Assembly: GCF_001039575.1 (NCBI RefSeq)
Contig: NZ_JIBT01000038.1
Location: 1 to 64,000 of the forward strand
Length of the DNA stretch: 64,000 nt
Source of the DNA: Halomonas sp. PR-M31
GTDB taxonomy: Bacteria; Pseudomonadota; Gammaproteobacteria; Pseudomonadales; Halomonadaceae
Direction: 5' to 3'
The notes below the pieces were generated by a model. That model searched no databases and was not told where the DNA came from. It saw only the letters and a list, made by a program, of their open reading frames with translations. Shown here one piece after another: positions 1-9,497 of this stretch. Position numbers and translations under genes: made by a program. How positions within the stretch are numbered: position 1 is the stretch's first letter; every line of letters starts with the position of its first letter.

Positions 1-59
1 TCGAACCCGCGACCTCCGGCGTGACAGGCCGGCATTCTAACCGACTGAACTACCGGTCC
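1..59 (-). tRNA. tRNA-Asp (GTC), 3' end cut by window edge
   Basis: The minus strand reads as the 5' part of tRNA-Asp: acceptor arm GGACCGG, a D-arm containing AGTTCAGTCGGTTAGA, anticodon GTC in the loop CTGTCAC, and the start of the T-arm GGGTTCGA. The 3' acceptor half lies beyond position 1. It is followed at 58 nt by tRNA-Val on the other side, so the two probably belong to one minus-strand tRNA transcript with Val first. Confidence 0.95.
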
Positions 60-117
60 CCGTAATTTCCAAACAACGTGACACCTCATCTTTCAAACGC
101 TTCAATTCTTGAGAAGA

Positions 118-193
118 TGGTGGGTGGTACTGGGCTCGAACCAGTGACCCCCAGCTTGTAAGGCTGGTGCTCTTCCAACTGAGCTAACCACCC
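118..193 (-). tRNA. tRNA-Val (TAC)
   Basis: The complete 76-nt cloverleaf on the minus strand has acceptor GGGTGGT paired with ACCACCC, an encoded CCA end at 118-120, anticodon TAC in the loop CTTACAA, and a GGTTCGA T-loop. It is closely similar to enterobacterial tRNA-Val(TAC). It lies upstream of tRNA-Asp on the same strand. Confidence 0.97.
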
Positions 194-525
194 GTCACGT
201 GGCGCTGCATTCTACAGTGCGACGATGGAATGTCAACGCTTTTTGCTAGCATGATCAACCTGGGTTTTCCATTTCGATTTCATCGACTTGCTTGACGAAT
301 TAAACAGACAACTCGATAAACCGCTGAGCATCAGAAGTCGACAATCTCAGCGCAAGTTATGCGGTGCGATGTCGCAGACGGTTAAAGAAATACACAAACC
401 CTGATAGATGTTTATCGTTTACTGACATGCGCTTTCGGCATTTAGCCGGTAGAAACACGCCATAATCAAGGGTTACTCCATATTTAGGTTCCGAGACGGC
501 TGCGCTAGACTCGGCGTCCGAAATG

Positions 526-539
526 TTGATTTATATCAT
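526..539 (+). promoter_or_regulatory. FNR/Anr-like box upstream of ccoN
   Basis: TTGATTTATATCAT matches the FNR/Anr dyad TTGAT-N4-ATCAA except for the last base. It lies about 75 nt before the ccoN start, where an oxygen-responsive activator would sit for a cbb3 operon. The rest of the 194-614 gap holds no gene I can support; presumably it carries the ccoN promoter and the promoter of the divergent tRNA-Val/tRNA-Asp transcript. Confidence 0.75.
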
Positions 540-614
540 GATGTGGGCAGAAAGCCTGGGGCATACTGCGCTCCAAGAGTGCCTACCTAACAACGCGTTC
601 GATGGGAACATAAC

Positions 615-2039
615 ATGAGCACAGCATTTGAACATCCGACCTACAATTACAAGGTAGTTCGGCAGTTCGCCATCATGACGGTGGTGTGGGGCATCGTGGG
701 CATGGCCCTAGGTGTCTTCATCGCGGCACAGCTGGTCTGGCCGGAGCTTAATTTTGGCCTACCCTGGACGAGCTTTGGCCGCCTGCGCCCGCTGCATACC
801 AATGCGGTCATTTTCGCCTTTGGTGGTTCGGCGCTGATTGCCACCTCCTACTATGTCGTACAGCGCACCTGCCAGACGCGTCTGATTTCCGACAAGCTCG
901 CTGCCTTCACCTTCTGGGGTTGGCAACTGGTAATCGTCCTCGCCGCTATCACGCTACCCCTGGGCTACACTACGTCCAAGGAGTACGCTGAGCTCGAGTG
1001 GCCGATCGACATACTGATCACCGTGGTATGGGTCTCCTATGCCATCGTCTTCCTGGGTACCATACAGAAGCGCAAGACCTCCCATATTTATGTGGCCAAC
1101 TGGTTCTATGCAGCGTTCATTCTGACCGTCGCGGTGCTGCACATCGTCAACTCCGCGGAAATCCCGGTCACGGCGATGAAATCCTACTCCGCCTATGCCG
1201 GCGCCATCGATGCCATGGCCCAATGGTGGTATGGCCATAACGCGGTTGGCTTTTTCCTCACCGCCGGTTTCCTGGGCATGATGTACTATTTCGTGCCCAA
1301 GCAGGCGGAACGTCCGGTCTACTCCTACCGTCTATCGATCGTACATTTCTGGGCACTAATCACTACCTACATGTGGGCAGGCTCACACCATCTACACTAT
1401 ACCGCCCTGCCCAACTGGGCCCAGTCGCTTGGCATGATCATGTCGATCATTCTGCTGGCACCCTCCTGGGGCGGCATGATCAACGGCATGATGACCCTGT
1501 CTGGCGCCTGGCATAAGCTGCGCACCGATCCGACCCTGCGTTTTCTGGTCGTGGCTCTCTCGTTCTACGGCATGTCCACCTTCGAAGGTCCGATGATGGC
1601 GGTCAAGACCGTCAATGCCCTGTCCCATTACACCGACTGGACCATCGGTCACGTACACTCCGGCGCGCTCGGCTGGGTGGCGATGATCACCATCGGCTCC
1701 ATGTATCACCTGATTCCGCGCCTGTTCGGCGGCATCGAAATGTACTCGGTCAAGCTGATCGCCGTGCATTTCTGGCTGGCGACCATCGGTACCGTGCTGT
1801 ACATCACCTCCATGTGGGTCAACGGCATTCTGCAAGGCCTGATGTGGCGCGCAGTCAATGCGGACGGTACCTTGATGTACACCTTCGTCGAGGCGCTCGA
1901 GGCCAGCCATCCTGGCTATGTCGTGCGCTGGATCGGCGGCTGTTTCTTCGCGTTCGGCATGCTGCTGATGGCCTACAACGTCTACATGACGTCCAAGAGC
2001 ACTGCGCGGGAACACGAGCCGGTCCTGCAGACCGCTTAA
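615..2039 (+). CDS. ccoN: cbb3-type cytochrome c oxidase subunit I (CcoN)
   Basis: Catalytic subunit of the high-affinity cbb3 terminal oxidase in the inner membrane, reducing O2 to water with proton translocation. At 474 residues it is of normal length with about 12 membrane segments. Expected ligands are visible: His61 ([10 protein letters not shown]) and His348 for low-spin heme b, His346 (GHVHSG) for the high-spin heme, and His208 (WWYGHNAVG) plus His258/His259 (GSHHLHY) for CuB. Tyr252 just before that pair is the likely cross-linked tyrosine. It is the first gene of ccoNOQP, about 75 nt after an FNR-like box. The ATG at 615 has only a weak ribosome binding site but fits the family N-terminus. 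Confidence 0.98.
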   Translation: MSTAFEHPTYNYKVVRQFAIMTVVWGIVGMALGVFIAAQLVWPELNFGLPWTSFGRLRPLHTNAVIFAFGGSALIATSYYVVQRTCQTRLISDKLAAFTFWGWQLVIVLAAITLPLGYTTSKEYAELEWPIDILITVVWVSYAIVFLGTIQKRKTSHIYVANWFYAAFILTVAVLHIVNSAEIPVTAMKSYSAYAGAIDAMAQWWYGHNAVGFFLTAGFLGMMYYFVPKQAERPVYSYRLSIVHFWALITTYMWAGSHHLHYTALPNWAQSLGMIMSIILLAPSWGGMINGMMTLSGAWHKLRTDPTLRFLVVALSFYGMSTFEGPMMAVKTVNALSHYTDWTIGHVHSGALGWVAMITIGSMYHLIPRLFGGIEMYSVKLIAVHFWLATIGTVLYITSMWVNGILQGLMWRAVNADGTLMYTFVEALEASHPGYVVRWIGGCFFAFGMLLMAYNVYMTSKSTAREHEPVLQTA

Positions 2040-2061
2040 ATACACGGGGAACTTGATACCA

Positions 2062-2670
2062 ATGAAACATGAGATAGTTGAAAAGAATGTTGGTCTGCTC
2101 TCCGTTCTGATCCTGGTGGTCATCAGTTTCGGTGGGCTCGCCGAGATCGTGCCGCTCTTCTTTCAGGACAAGACGACCGAACCTGTTGAAGGCCTCGAGC
2201 CACTTTCCGCCCTGGAACTCGAAGGGCGCGACATCTATATCCGTGAAGGCTGCGTCGGCTGTCATTCGCAGATGATTCGCCCCTTCCGCGCCGAGACCGA
2301 ACGCTACGGGCACTACAGCGTTGCCGGTGAGTTCGTCTACGATCATCCCTTCCTCTGGGGTTCCAAGCGGACCGGACCGGATCTGGCGCGGGTAGGTGGT
2401 CGGTATAGCGACGACTGGCATCGTGCGCACCTCTACAACCCGCGGGATGTAGTGCCAGAGTCAAAGATGCCGAACTACCCTTGGCTGTTCGAAAGCACTC
2501 TGAGCGGCCAGGACACGCCAAGCAAGATGCGTGCATTGAAGAGCGTGGGCGTGCCTTATACCGACGAGCAGATTGCCGGGGCGACTCAAGAAGTCCGGGG
2601 CGAGCAGGAAATCACCGCGCTGGTGGCCTATTTGCAGCAGCTGGGTACCGTACTCAAGGACGCACGCTAA
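2062..2670 (+). CDS. ccoO: cbb3-type cytochrome c oxidase subunit II (CcoO)
   Basis: Membrane-anchored mono-heme cytochrome c subunit that passes electrons from CcoP to CcoN. One N-terminal membrane helix is followed by a periplasmic domain with a single heme c motif CVGCH (about residue 64-68) and a downstream Met ligand candidate in [10 protein letters not shown] chose the ATG at 2062 because GGGGAA at 2046-2051 is properly spaced for it; an in-frame TTG at 2053 would be too close. The family sequence starts in the same place (MKHEIVEKN). The gene lies 22 nt after ccoN and 3 nt before ccoQ. Confidence 0.97.
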   Translation: MKHEIVEKNVGLLSVLILVVISFGGLAEIVPLFFQDKTTEPVEGLEPLSALELEGRDIYIREGCVGCHSQMIRPFRAETERYGHYSVAGEFVYDHPFLWGSKRTGPDLARVGGRYSDDWHRAHLYNPRDVVPESKMPNYPWLFESTLSGQDTPSKMRALKSVGVPYTDEQIAGATQEVRGEQEITALVAYLQQLGTVLKDAR

Positions 2671-2673
2671 GTC

Positions 2674-2889
2674 ATGGATATTGGAACCTTCCGCGGCATC
2701 ACCACGCTATTGGTCATGATTGCCTTTCTGGGCGTGGTGTTCTGGGCCTATTCCAAGCGACGCAAGCAGGACTTTGACGAAGCGAAGAATCTACCTTTCG
2801 CCGATGAAGATGATCAGAAACCCAGTGACAATAGCTATACAAACGATCGCACAACATCCCGCCATGATGAGGGAGACAAGAATTCATGA
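2674..2889 (+). CDS. ccoQ: cbb3-type oxidase small subunit (CcoQ/FixQ)
   Basis: A 71-residue protein with one N-terminal membrane helix, a basic stop-transfer patch (SKRRKQDF) and a hydrophilic cytoplasmic tail, as in CcoQ, which stabilises the assembled cbb3 complex. It lies between ccoO and ccoP and its stop codon overlaps the ccoP start by 4 nt, so translational coupling is likely. Its length slightly exceeds the usual 50-65 residues, the excess being a charged tail rich in Asp and Asn. Confidence 0.93.
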   Translation: MDIGTFRGITTLLVMIAFLGVVFWAYSKRRKQDFDEAKNLPFADEDDQKPSDNSYTNDRTTSRHDEGDKNS

Positions 2890-3809
2890 ATAACCTTTGG
2901 GGCGATACCCTTTCCAGTTTCTGGAGCCTCTGGATCATCGTCATTACGCTGGGCACCATCATATTTTGCTGGTGGATCCTGTTCGCCAATCGCAAGACCG
3001 ACAAACAGCCTTCTGTCGATGGCGAAATCGAAACGACTGGGCATACCGCCGACGGTATAGACGAATACGACAACCCCTTGCCGCGCTGGTGGTTCATGCT
3101 GTTCGTGGGTACCATTATTTTCGCCGTGGCCTATCTTCTGCTGTATCCCGGTCTGGGTAATTTCCGCGGTGTACTTGGCTGGTCCCAGGAAGGCCAGTGG
3201 GATGAGGAAATCGCCTACGCCCAGGAGCAGTACGCGCCTATCTTTGCCAAATACAGCGAAGTGCCGGTGCCGGAGCTTGCTCAGGACGGCGATGCCATGC
3301 GGGTTGCCGAGCGCATCTTCCTCAACAATTGTGCCGTCTGCCATGGCTCCAATGCCAAGGGCGGTTACGGTTTTCCGAATCTGACCGATGATGCCTGGCT
3401 GTACGGCGGTGAGCCGGAAAACATCGTCACCACGCTGAACAACGGCCGTAATGGACTAATGCCCGCCTGGCAGCAGCTCGGTGACAACAATCTGGAGAAC
3501 GTCACCAGCTACGTAGTGAGTCTGTCTGGCGAAGAGCATGATGCGGACAAGGCAAAACAGGGGGAAGCGATCTTCGTTTCTGCCTGCGTAGCCTGTCACG
3601 GCGCCGACGGCAAGGGTAACCAGGCAATTGGTGCTCCCAACCTGACGGACAATACCTGGCTCTATCGCCAGCCCGGACAGGAAACCCACACGGCAGTACT
3701 TGAAACATTGCGCAATGGACGTAACGGTCACATGCCTGCCCAGGCTGCCTACATAGGTGAAAACAAGGTGCACCTGGTTGCCGCCTACATTTACAGCCTA
3801 TCCAATTGA
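2886..3809 (+). CDS. ccoP: cbb3-type cytochrome c oxidase subunit III, di-heme (CcoP)
   Basis: Di-heme cytochrome c subunit that receives electrons from soluble cytochromes. It has two N-terminal membrane helices (about residues 11-34 and 68-88), then two periplasmic cytochrome c domains with CAVCH (149-153) and CVACH (234-238). Met ligands fit in NGLMPAW and NGHMPAQ. At 307 residues it is normal for the two-helix form. It overlaps ccoQ by 4 nt. A hairpin follows at 3818-3840, separating the structural genes from the assembly genes. Confidence 0.97.
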   Translation: MNNLWGDTLSSFWSLWIIVITLGTIIFCWWILFANRKTDKQPSVDGEIETTGHTADGIDEYDNPLPRWWFMLFVGTIIFAVAYLLLYPGLGNFRGVLGWSQEGQWDEEIAYAQEQYAPIFAKYSEVPVPELAQDGDAMRVAERIFLNNCAVCHGSNAKGGYGFPNLTDDAWLYGGEPENIVTTLNNGRNGLMPAWQQLGDNNLENVTSYVVSLSGEEHDADKAKQGEAIFVSACVACHGADGKGNQAIGAPNLTDNTWLYRQPGQETHTAVLETLRNGRNGHMPAQAAYIGENKVHLVAAYIYSLSN

Positions 3810-3817
3810 TACTCTTC

Positions 3818-3840
3818 GGGTGCGGCTGGCAGTCGCACCC
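3818..3840 (+). terminator. hairpin after ccoP, possible attenuator
   Basis: A perfect 7-bp stem GGGTGCG/CGCACCC with a 9-nt loop lies 8 nt after the ccoP stop. There is no T-run, so it may stabilise the ccoNOQP mRNA or partly attenuate transcription into ccoG rather than end it. Confidence 0.4.
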
Positions 3841-3950
3841 AACTCTCTCTCCTGGCAATATTCGATAAGATTACCTGGCTACCGGCACCCAGCGCCCAAT
3901 TATAATGACTCGCCTGAGCCAGCCCTCACCGTGACGCGACAGGTGATTCC

Positions 3951-5411
3951 ATGACGGACAAGATTCCGCTTCGCAATGTGACCCCAAACTCTACTGTGGG
4001 CACTCATGACCCCAAGAAAAGCGTAAAGCAGGATATGTACGCTAGTCGCAAACATATTTATGTGCGCGAAATAAAAGGGCTTTTTCAGCGCGTTCGACGC
4101 AGTGCCAACTGGGTCTTGATGGCGCTTTATTTCGGCATCCCATGGCTTTACTGGGGAGATCGGCAGGCGATACTGTTCGATTTGCCCGCCCGACAATTTC
4201 ATATCTTCGGGGGCACCTTCTACCCCCAGGATTTCATGCTGCTCTCTTGGCTGTTGATCATCTGCGCGTTTGGACTGTTCCTGATCACGGTGTTTGCCGG
4301 TCGCGTCTGGTGTGGTTACACCTGCCCGCAAAGCGTATGGACCTGGCTGTATATCTGGGTCGAGCACCTCACCGAAGGCACGCGCAATCGACGCATGAAG
4401 CTCGACAAGCAGCCGATGAGCAAGGAAAAGGCCGCACGCAAGAGCGCCAAGCACCTGCTCTGGCTGCTCATCGCTTTTGCCACCGGTCTGACCTTCGTCG
4501 GTTACTTCACGCCGATTCGCGGGCTAGTGGTTGATTTCGTCACGCTGTCCGTGGGGGGCTGGGCACTGTTCTGGGTGGGATTTTTCACGGTATTCACCTA
4601 TCTCAACGCCGGCTGGCTGCGGGAGCAGGTCTGTATCTACATGTGCCCCTATGCGCGCTTCCAATCTGTGATGTTCGACAAGGACACGCTGATCGTCTCC
4701 TACGATGAGGCGCGAGGCGAGCCGCGCGGCGCGCGCAAGCGCAATGCCGCCCATCAGAGCGAGCGCAGCACCGCTCATCGCGAGCAGGGCCTTGGCGACT
4801 GCATCGATTGCGGGCTCTGCGTGCAGGTCTGCCCTACCGGTATCGACATTCGCGATGGCCTACAGTACGAATGCATTACCTGTGCCGCCTGCATCGATGC
4901 CTGCGACAGCGTGATGGACAAGATGAACTATCCGCGCGGGTTGATTCGCTATACCACCGAGCATGCGCTCAAAGGCGGCAAGACCCATGTTCTACGGCCG
5001 CGCCTGATCGGTTATTTTGTGGCACTCGTGATAATGATCGGCTTGTTCGTGTGGACCGTCAGCGATCGCCTGCCGCTGGATGTGGATATCGAGCGCGATC
5101 GTAACCAGCTTTACAGCATGACCCAGGAAGGGGATATCACCAATTCCTATACGTTGACGATCCGCAATCTGGATGACAAGGCGCATCGCTACGTGATTAC
5201 ACCCACCGGTCTGGACGGCATTGCGCTGCTGGGCAACGACAGCATCACCATCGACGCCGGACGCAGCACTACCTTCCCGATACAGCTTGCGGTTCCCGCC
5301 GAGGCCCTCGATGCGCCCAGCAAGGCCATCGTCATCAACGTCGAGGCCGAGCAGGATCCGGATATCACACTGGCTAAGGAAGCGCGTTTCCTTGGCCAGT
5401 CACGGAGATGA
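3951..5411 (+). CDS. ccoG: cbb3 oxidase assembly ferredoxin-like protein (CcoG/RdxA/FixG)
   Basis: Polytopic inner-membrane iron-sulfur protein known from other bacteria to reduce Cu(II) to Cu(I) for cbb3 oxidase assembly. The sequence shows several membrane helices, the CGYTCPQ motif (about 121-126), CIYMCPYARFQ (about 228), two [4Fe-4S] motifs (Cys284, 287, 290, 294 and Cys308, 311, 314, 318), and a C-terminal periplasmic Ig-like (FixG C-terminal) domain after about residue 350. It is 486 residues long, normal for the family. It begins the assembly block and lies 3 nt before ccoH. Confidence 0.96.
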   Translation: MTDKIPLRNVTPNSTVGTHDPKKSVKQDMYASRKHIYVREIKGLFQRVRRSANWVLMALYFGIPWLYWGDRQAILFDLPARQFHIFGGTFYPQDFMLLSWLLIICAFGLFLITVFAGRVWCGYTCPQSVWTWLYIWVEHLTEGTRNRRMKLDKQPMSKEKAARKSAKHLLWLLIAFATGLTFVGYFTPIRGLVVDFVTLSVGGWALFWVGFFTVFTYLNAGWLREQVCIYMCPYARFQSVMFDKDTLIVSYDEARGEPRGARKRNAAHQSERSTAHREQGLGDCIDCGLCVQVCPTGIDIRDGLQYECITCAACIDACDSVMDKMNYPRGLIRYTTEHALKGGKTHVLRPRLIGYFVALVIMIGLFVWTVSDRLPLDVDIERDRNQLYSMTQEGDITNSYTLTIRNLDDKAHRYVITPTGLDGIALLGNDSITIDAGRSTTFPIQLAVPAEALDAPSKAIVINVEAEQDPDITLAKEARFLGQSRR

Positions 5412-5414
5412 TTC

Positions 5415-5924
5415 ATGACGACACAGATACGCCCCTGGTACAAAGAATTCTGGGCCTGGTTTCTGTTGGGAATACTAGGGTTGGCGGTGGTCATGGGCAC
5501 CACCTTCCTGGTGTTCTCGATCACGAGCTTCGATGGCATGGTAGTCGACGACTACTACAAGGAAGGATTGGCCATTAACAAGACCCTGGAGCAAGATCAA
5601 CGTGCCGCTGAGCTGGGCATGGCGGCAAACCTGCGCATCGACGATCTGAGCGGCGATGTCGTGATCGATCTACAGGGCGAGGCGCGCCCCGAAAAGCTGC
5701 AGCTCGACCTGATCTTTCCCTCCCAGGATGGTCGCGACCAGCGCGTGATCCTCGATCGAGTCAGCGACGGCCATTATGTCGGCCAATTGTCTCGCGCCTT
5801 GCAATACCGCTGGTATGTGCAACTGCATGCACAGACCGTCGAGCCGGAGTGGCGTCTGCTGGGTGAGATCGAATTGCCCCAGAAGGAAGCACTGATCTTG
5901 CGCGCCAATACCGGCGGGGCATGA
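5415..5924 (+). CDS. ccoH: cbb3 oxidase assembly protein FixH/CcoH
   Basis: A 169-residue protein with one N-terminal membrane helix (about 13-36) after the typical WYKEFWAWF start, the VVDDYYKEGLAIN segment characteristic of FixH/CcoH, and a periplasmic beta-rich domain. CcoH interacts with CcoN during assembly and stability of cbb3 oxidase. Its stop overlaps the ccoI start by 4 nt (ATGA). Confidence 0.93.
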   Translation: MTTQIRPWYKEFWAWFLLGILGLAVVMGTTFLVFSITSFDGMVVDDYYKEGLAINKTLEQDQRAAELGMAANLRIDDLSGDVVIDLQGEARPEKLQLDLIFPSQDGRDQRVILDRVSDGHYVGQLSRALQYRWYVQLHAQTVEPEWRLLGEIELPQKEALILRANTGGA

Positions 5925-8422
5925 ATACACTGGCGACGTCCGTCGATAGTGAAGCGCTCTGCTACCACTGCGGCTCCCCGGTGCCTCGCAAAGCGCCTTG
6001 GCATATCGTTCTAGAGGATGAGCGTCATCCACTATGCTGCCCGGGCTGCGAGGCGGTGGCTCACGCCATTGTCGATGGCGGTCTTGAAAGCTACTATCGC
6101 TTTCGTACCGAACTACCCGAGCGCCCGGACGATCGTCAGATCCAGCGCGCCGATACCTGGGCCGTCTTTGACGATCCGGAGCTGCAGCGCCAGTTCGTTC
6201 ATCCGGCGGAAGACGATCGGCGCCAGATCACCCTGGCAGTGGACGGCATTACCTGCGCCGCTTGCGCCTGGCTGATCGAGCACCATCTCAACGCCCTAGA
6301 CGGCCTGCATTCAAGTGCCGTCAACCTGAGTCATCATCGGCTACATCTGGTGTGGGACCCGGCACAACTGAAGCTATCGCGCATTCTGGCGGAGCTTGCG
6401 GGCATCGGTTATTCATCTCAGCCTTATGAGCCGGATATTGCCCAACAGAAGCTGCAACGCGAAGAGCGCCAGTCCATTCGTCGCCTGATCGTTGCCGCGG
6501 TGGCGATGATGCAGGTCATGATGTTTTCGATTCCTCTTTATGTCTCGGGGCCGGAGGACATTAGCAGGGATTTCTTTTTGCTGTTCCACTGGCTTTCACT
6601 GGCCTTGACCACGCCGGTGGTTGCGTATTCCGCCCTGCCTTTTCTCAAGAATGCCCTGCGGGATCTGCGTACACGTCATCTGGGTATGGACGTTCCCGTG
6701 TCCATCGCCATTCTCGGCGCTTATCTTGCCAGCGCCTATGCGGTACTGACAGGTAGCGACGATGTGCATGGCACCCCGGTCTATTTCGACTCGGTGACCA
6801 TGTTCACCTTCTTTTTACTTTTCAGCCGCTATATCGAGATGCGCGCCCGCAGGCGCAATGGCCACAGCGGCAATGCCTTGTCCGGCGTGCTGCCGGCAAG
6901 CGCCGTCCGGCTTGAGCCGGACGGCAGCGAGCGAGTCTTGCCCGCCAATCAATTGCAGCCAGGTGATCGAATACGGGTGCGCCCTGGCCACGGCGTGCCC
7001 GCGGATGGCGTCATCGTTGCGGGTCATTCGAGTCTCGATGAGTCGATGCTGACCGGCGAAACCCTGCCAGTGAGTCGTCGGGTCGGCGAAAGCGTTACCG
7101 GCGGTAGCATCAACGTCGAAAGCCCACTCGAAATCGACGTCACCCACAGCGGCCGCGATGCTCGAGCCGCCGGCATTCTGGAGCTCAGTGATCGGGCGTT
7201 CGCCAGCCGCCCCAAGATTGCCGAGCAGGCCTCCCACATGGCGCATCATTTTGTGTCGAGCCTGCTGTTCGTCAGTCTTGCGGTAGCCATCGCCTGGAGT
7301 TTCATTGATCCGTCCCGGGTACTATGGGTCACGCTGTCGGTGCTGGTGGTGACCTGTCCCTGTGCCCTGGCCTTGGCAACGCCCACAGCACTGACCGCCA
7401 GCCACGGCCAGCTGCGCCGCCGGGGTGTGCTGGTGACTCGCGCCAATGCCATCGAAGGGCTGGCCCAGGCGACAAGAGTCGTGTTCGATAAGACCGGCAC
7501 CCTCACCGAGGGCCGGATACGCCTAAGAAGTATCCAGCCCCTAGCCAGCGATTTGGACAGCGAACAGGCGCGAACCCTGGCGGCAGCCTTGGAGGCCCAT
7601 TCCGAACATCCCATTGCCCAGGCGTTTCGTGACCAAAACCCTTCGCACGTCACCGCCAGTGAGGTGCGCAATGTGCCAGGACAAGGGCTGGAAGGCCTCA
7701 TCCAGGGGCAGCGCTTCCGATTGGGGCGTCCGGATTTCGCGATGAAGGCACCGCCCCGGTCGCCCGATCAGCAGGGCCAATGGCTGCTGCTCGCCATGAT
7801 TGATGCCCGCTCTGATGACTCCATCAGTACGCCGCTAGCTTGGTTTCGTCTTGATGACACTCTACGCGACGACGCCCATTCGGCCGTTACCGGGCTTCGT
7901 GACCTGGGGTTGGAGGTGGAGCTTTTGTCCGGCGACGTCAGCAATGTCGTCGGTAGACTTGCCCATGAGCTTGGTATTACAGCCTGGCAGGCCGGTGCCA
8001 CGCCGGAAACTAAACTCGAACACGTTCGGGCTCTGCAGGCCCGTGGTGAGCGGGTCATCATGGTTGGCGACGGCATCAACGATGTACCGGTGCTGGCGGC
8101 CGCTGACGTGTCCGTGGCCATGAACGGTGCGACGGATCTGGCCCGCACCAGCGCCGATGCGCTGTTGATGAGCCCGCGGCTGGGGCGTATCGTCGACGCG
8201 GTGCAGCTGGCGCGCCGGACCCAGCAGTTGATTCGTCAGAACCTGCTCTGGGCGCTTTGCTACAATTTCTGCGCATTACCCCTGGCGGCATTGGGTCTGG
8301 TACCGCCCTGGGTGGCAGCGCTGGGCATGTCCGCCAGCTCACTGGTCGTGGTAGGCAATGCGTTGCGACTCAATCGGATCAAAACCATTCCTCGCTCTTC
8401 GCCAATGGCAGCAACGTCATGA
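5921..8422 (+). CDS. ccoI: cbb3-associated copper-exporting P1B-type ATPase (CcoI/FixI)
   Basis: P1B ATPase that moves Cu(I) out of the cytoplasm for metallation of the cbb3 oxidase. Order of parts in the 833 residues: an N-terminal Cys-rich region with CYHC (14-17) and CCPGC (39-43), an HMA domain with TCAAC (Cys112/Cys115), the actuator TGE motif, the membrane CPC metal site (479-481), the phosphorylated Asp523 in DKTGT, and the hinge GDGIND near residue 710. The extra N-terminal CxxC pair is typical of FixI-type rather than housekeeping CopA ATPases. Both ends overlap neighbours by 4 nt, so ccoH-I-S is coupled. Confidence 0.97.
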   Translation: MNTLATSVDSEALCYHCGSPVPRKAPWHIVLEDERHPLCCPGCEAVAHAIVDGGLESYYRFRTELPERPDDRQIQRADTWAVFDDPELQRQFVHPAEDDRRQITLAVDGITCAACAWLIEHHLNALDGLHSSAVNLSHHRLHLVWDPAQLKLSRILAELAGIGYSSQPYEPDIAQQKLQREERQSIRRLIVAAVAMMQVMMFSIPLYVSGPEDISRDFFLLFHWLSLALTTPVVAYSALPFLKNALRDLRTRHLGMDVPVSIAILGAYLASAYAVLTGSDDVHGTPVYFDSVTMFTFFLLFSRYIEMRARRRNGHSGNALSGVLPASAVRLEPDGSERVLPANQLQPGDRIRVRPGHGVPADGVIVAGHSSLDESMLTGETLPVSRRVGESVTGGSINVESPLEIDVTHSGRDARAAGILELSDRAFASRPKIAEQASHMAHHFVSSLLFVSLAVAIAWSFIDPSRVLWVTLSVLVVTCPCALALATPTALTASHGQLRRRGVLVTRANAIEGLAQATRVVFDKTGTLTEGRIRLRSIQPLASDLDSEQARTLAAALEAHSEHPIAQAFRDQNPSHVTASEVRNVPGQGLEGLIQGQRFRLGRPDFAMKAPPRSPDQQGQWLLLAMIDARSDDSISTPLAWFRLDDTLRDDAHSAVTGLRDLGLEVELLSGDVSNVVGRLAHELGITAWQAGATPETKLEHVRALQARGERVIMVGDGINDVPVLAAADVSVAMNGATDLARTSADALLMSPRLGRIVDAVQLARRTQQLIRQNLLWALCYNFCALPLAALGLVPPWVAALGMSASSLVVVGNALRLNRIKTIPRSSPMAATS

Positions 8423-8679
8423 GCATTCTCTATCTGCTGATTCCCATTTCCTTGCTGCTGCTGTCGCTCGCGGTGTGGGCGTTTTTCTGGGCCGTCAAGC
8501 ACGATCAGTTCGACGACCTGGAAGGGCCGGCCTATCGCATTCTTTTCGACGAGGACGAAAACGATCTGACGGCGGAACAGCGCCAGCGCAAACGAGCTCA
8601 TCGTAAGCCGCGCATTGATGACGACACGCCAGCATCAGAAGAGCATCATTCAGGCGACCCGGACAAGAACCCTCACTGA
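8419..8679 (+). CDS. ccoS: cbb3 oxidase maturation protein CcoS
   Basis: An 86-residue protein beginning MSILYLLIPISLLLL, with one membrane helix, then the family signature WAVKHDQFDDLEGPAYRIL and a charged cytoplasmic tail. CcoS is needed for cofactor insertion into cbb3 oxidase. I chose ATG 8419 because it overlaps the ccoI stop by 4 nt and gives the correct family start; a longer in-frame extension to 8257 would lie inside ccoI. It shares one base with the next gene at 8679. Confidence 0.93.
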   Translation: MSILYLLIPISLLLLSLAVWAFFWAVKHDQFDDLEGPAYRILFDEDENDLTAEQRQRKRAHRKPRIDDDTPASEEHHSGDPDKNPH

Positions 8680-9398
8680 TGGATCCTACCGGCCTCGATC
8701 TACCGCCTCTGGCAGCGGCCTTCATCTTCGGCCTTCTGGGTGGCGCTCACTGTATCGGCATGTGCGGCGGCATCATGAGCGCCTTGACCTTTGCGGTGCC
8801 CCCCAGCATGCGCAGTACCGCACGCCTGAGCGGGTTGCTACTGGGCTACAATCTGGGGCGCATTGTCAGTTACATGGTGGCAGGCGCCTTGGTAGCGAGT
8901 CTGGGTACACTGCTTGGCAGTGCCAGCAATAGCCTGCGACTCATGCTACAGGTACTGGCCGCCGTGATGATGATTCTGATGGCCCTGTATCTGGCCAACT
9001 GGTGGCGAGGGCTGACCCGAATCGAGGCCTTGGGGCGCCATCTATGGCGTCATCTCGAACCGGTCGGCCGGCGTTTGATGCCGGTAGTCAAGGTTCCTCA
9101 GGCCGTGGCACTGGGGGCGGTATGGGGCTGGCTGCCCTGCGGGCTGGTCTATTCGATGCTGACCTGGAGCCTGGCAGGGGGCGATCCCGGTCACGGCGCG
9201 GCACTGATGGGCGCTTTTGGCCTGGGCACTCTACCGGCGCTGCTGGTTACCGGCGTGGCAGCCCGGCAGATGACTCATCTGATTCGCCACCCGGCCACCC
9301 GCACCGTCGCCGCGCTTGTGATCATCGCCTTTGCTCTGTGGCAACTCTGGGGGCTCTTCATGCCGATGGAGAGCATGAGTCACAGCGTGAATCACTGA
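8679..9398 (+). CDS. TauE/SafE (UreH_2-like) family membrane protein, cbb3-linked
   Basis: A 239-residue inner-membrane protein with about six helices. The signature GGAHCIGMCGG near the start (about residues 20-30) offers a His and two Cys as possible metal ligands, and a second repeat-like motif WGWLPCGLVYSML sits near residue 150. Homologs are commonly named sulfite exporter but recur at the end of cbb3 assembly operons, where a role in copper or redox delivery is more plausible (inference). Start and stop coupling with ccoS (8679) supports co-translation. Confidence 0.8.
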   Translation: MDPTGLDLPPLAAAFIFGLLGGAHCIGMCGGIMSALTFAVPPSMRSTARLSGLLLGYNLGRIVSYMVAGALVASLGTLLGSASNSLRLMLQVLAAVMMILMALYLANWWRGLTRIEALGRHLWRHLEPVGRRLMPVVKVPQAVALGAVWGWLPCGLVYSMLTWSLAGGDPGHGAALMGAFGLGTLPALLVTGVAARQMTHLIRHPATRTVAALVIIAFALWQLWGLFMPMESMSHSVNH

Positions 9399-9497
9399 CG
9401 AGCTTTTTTACCGCGAAAAGGCGTTCTGGACTATCTTGGACAATCAGCGTGTCTGTACAGGACGCTCAGGAACTCTGTTTTTGATAAAGGAATATTC

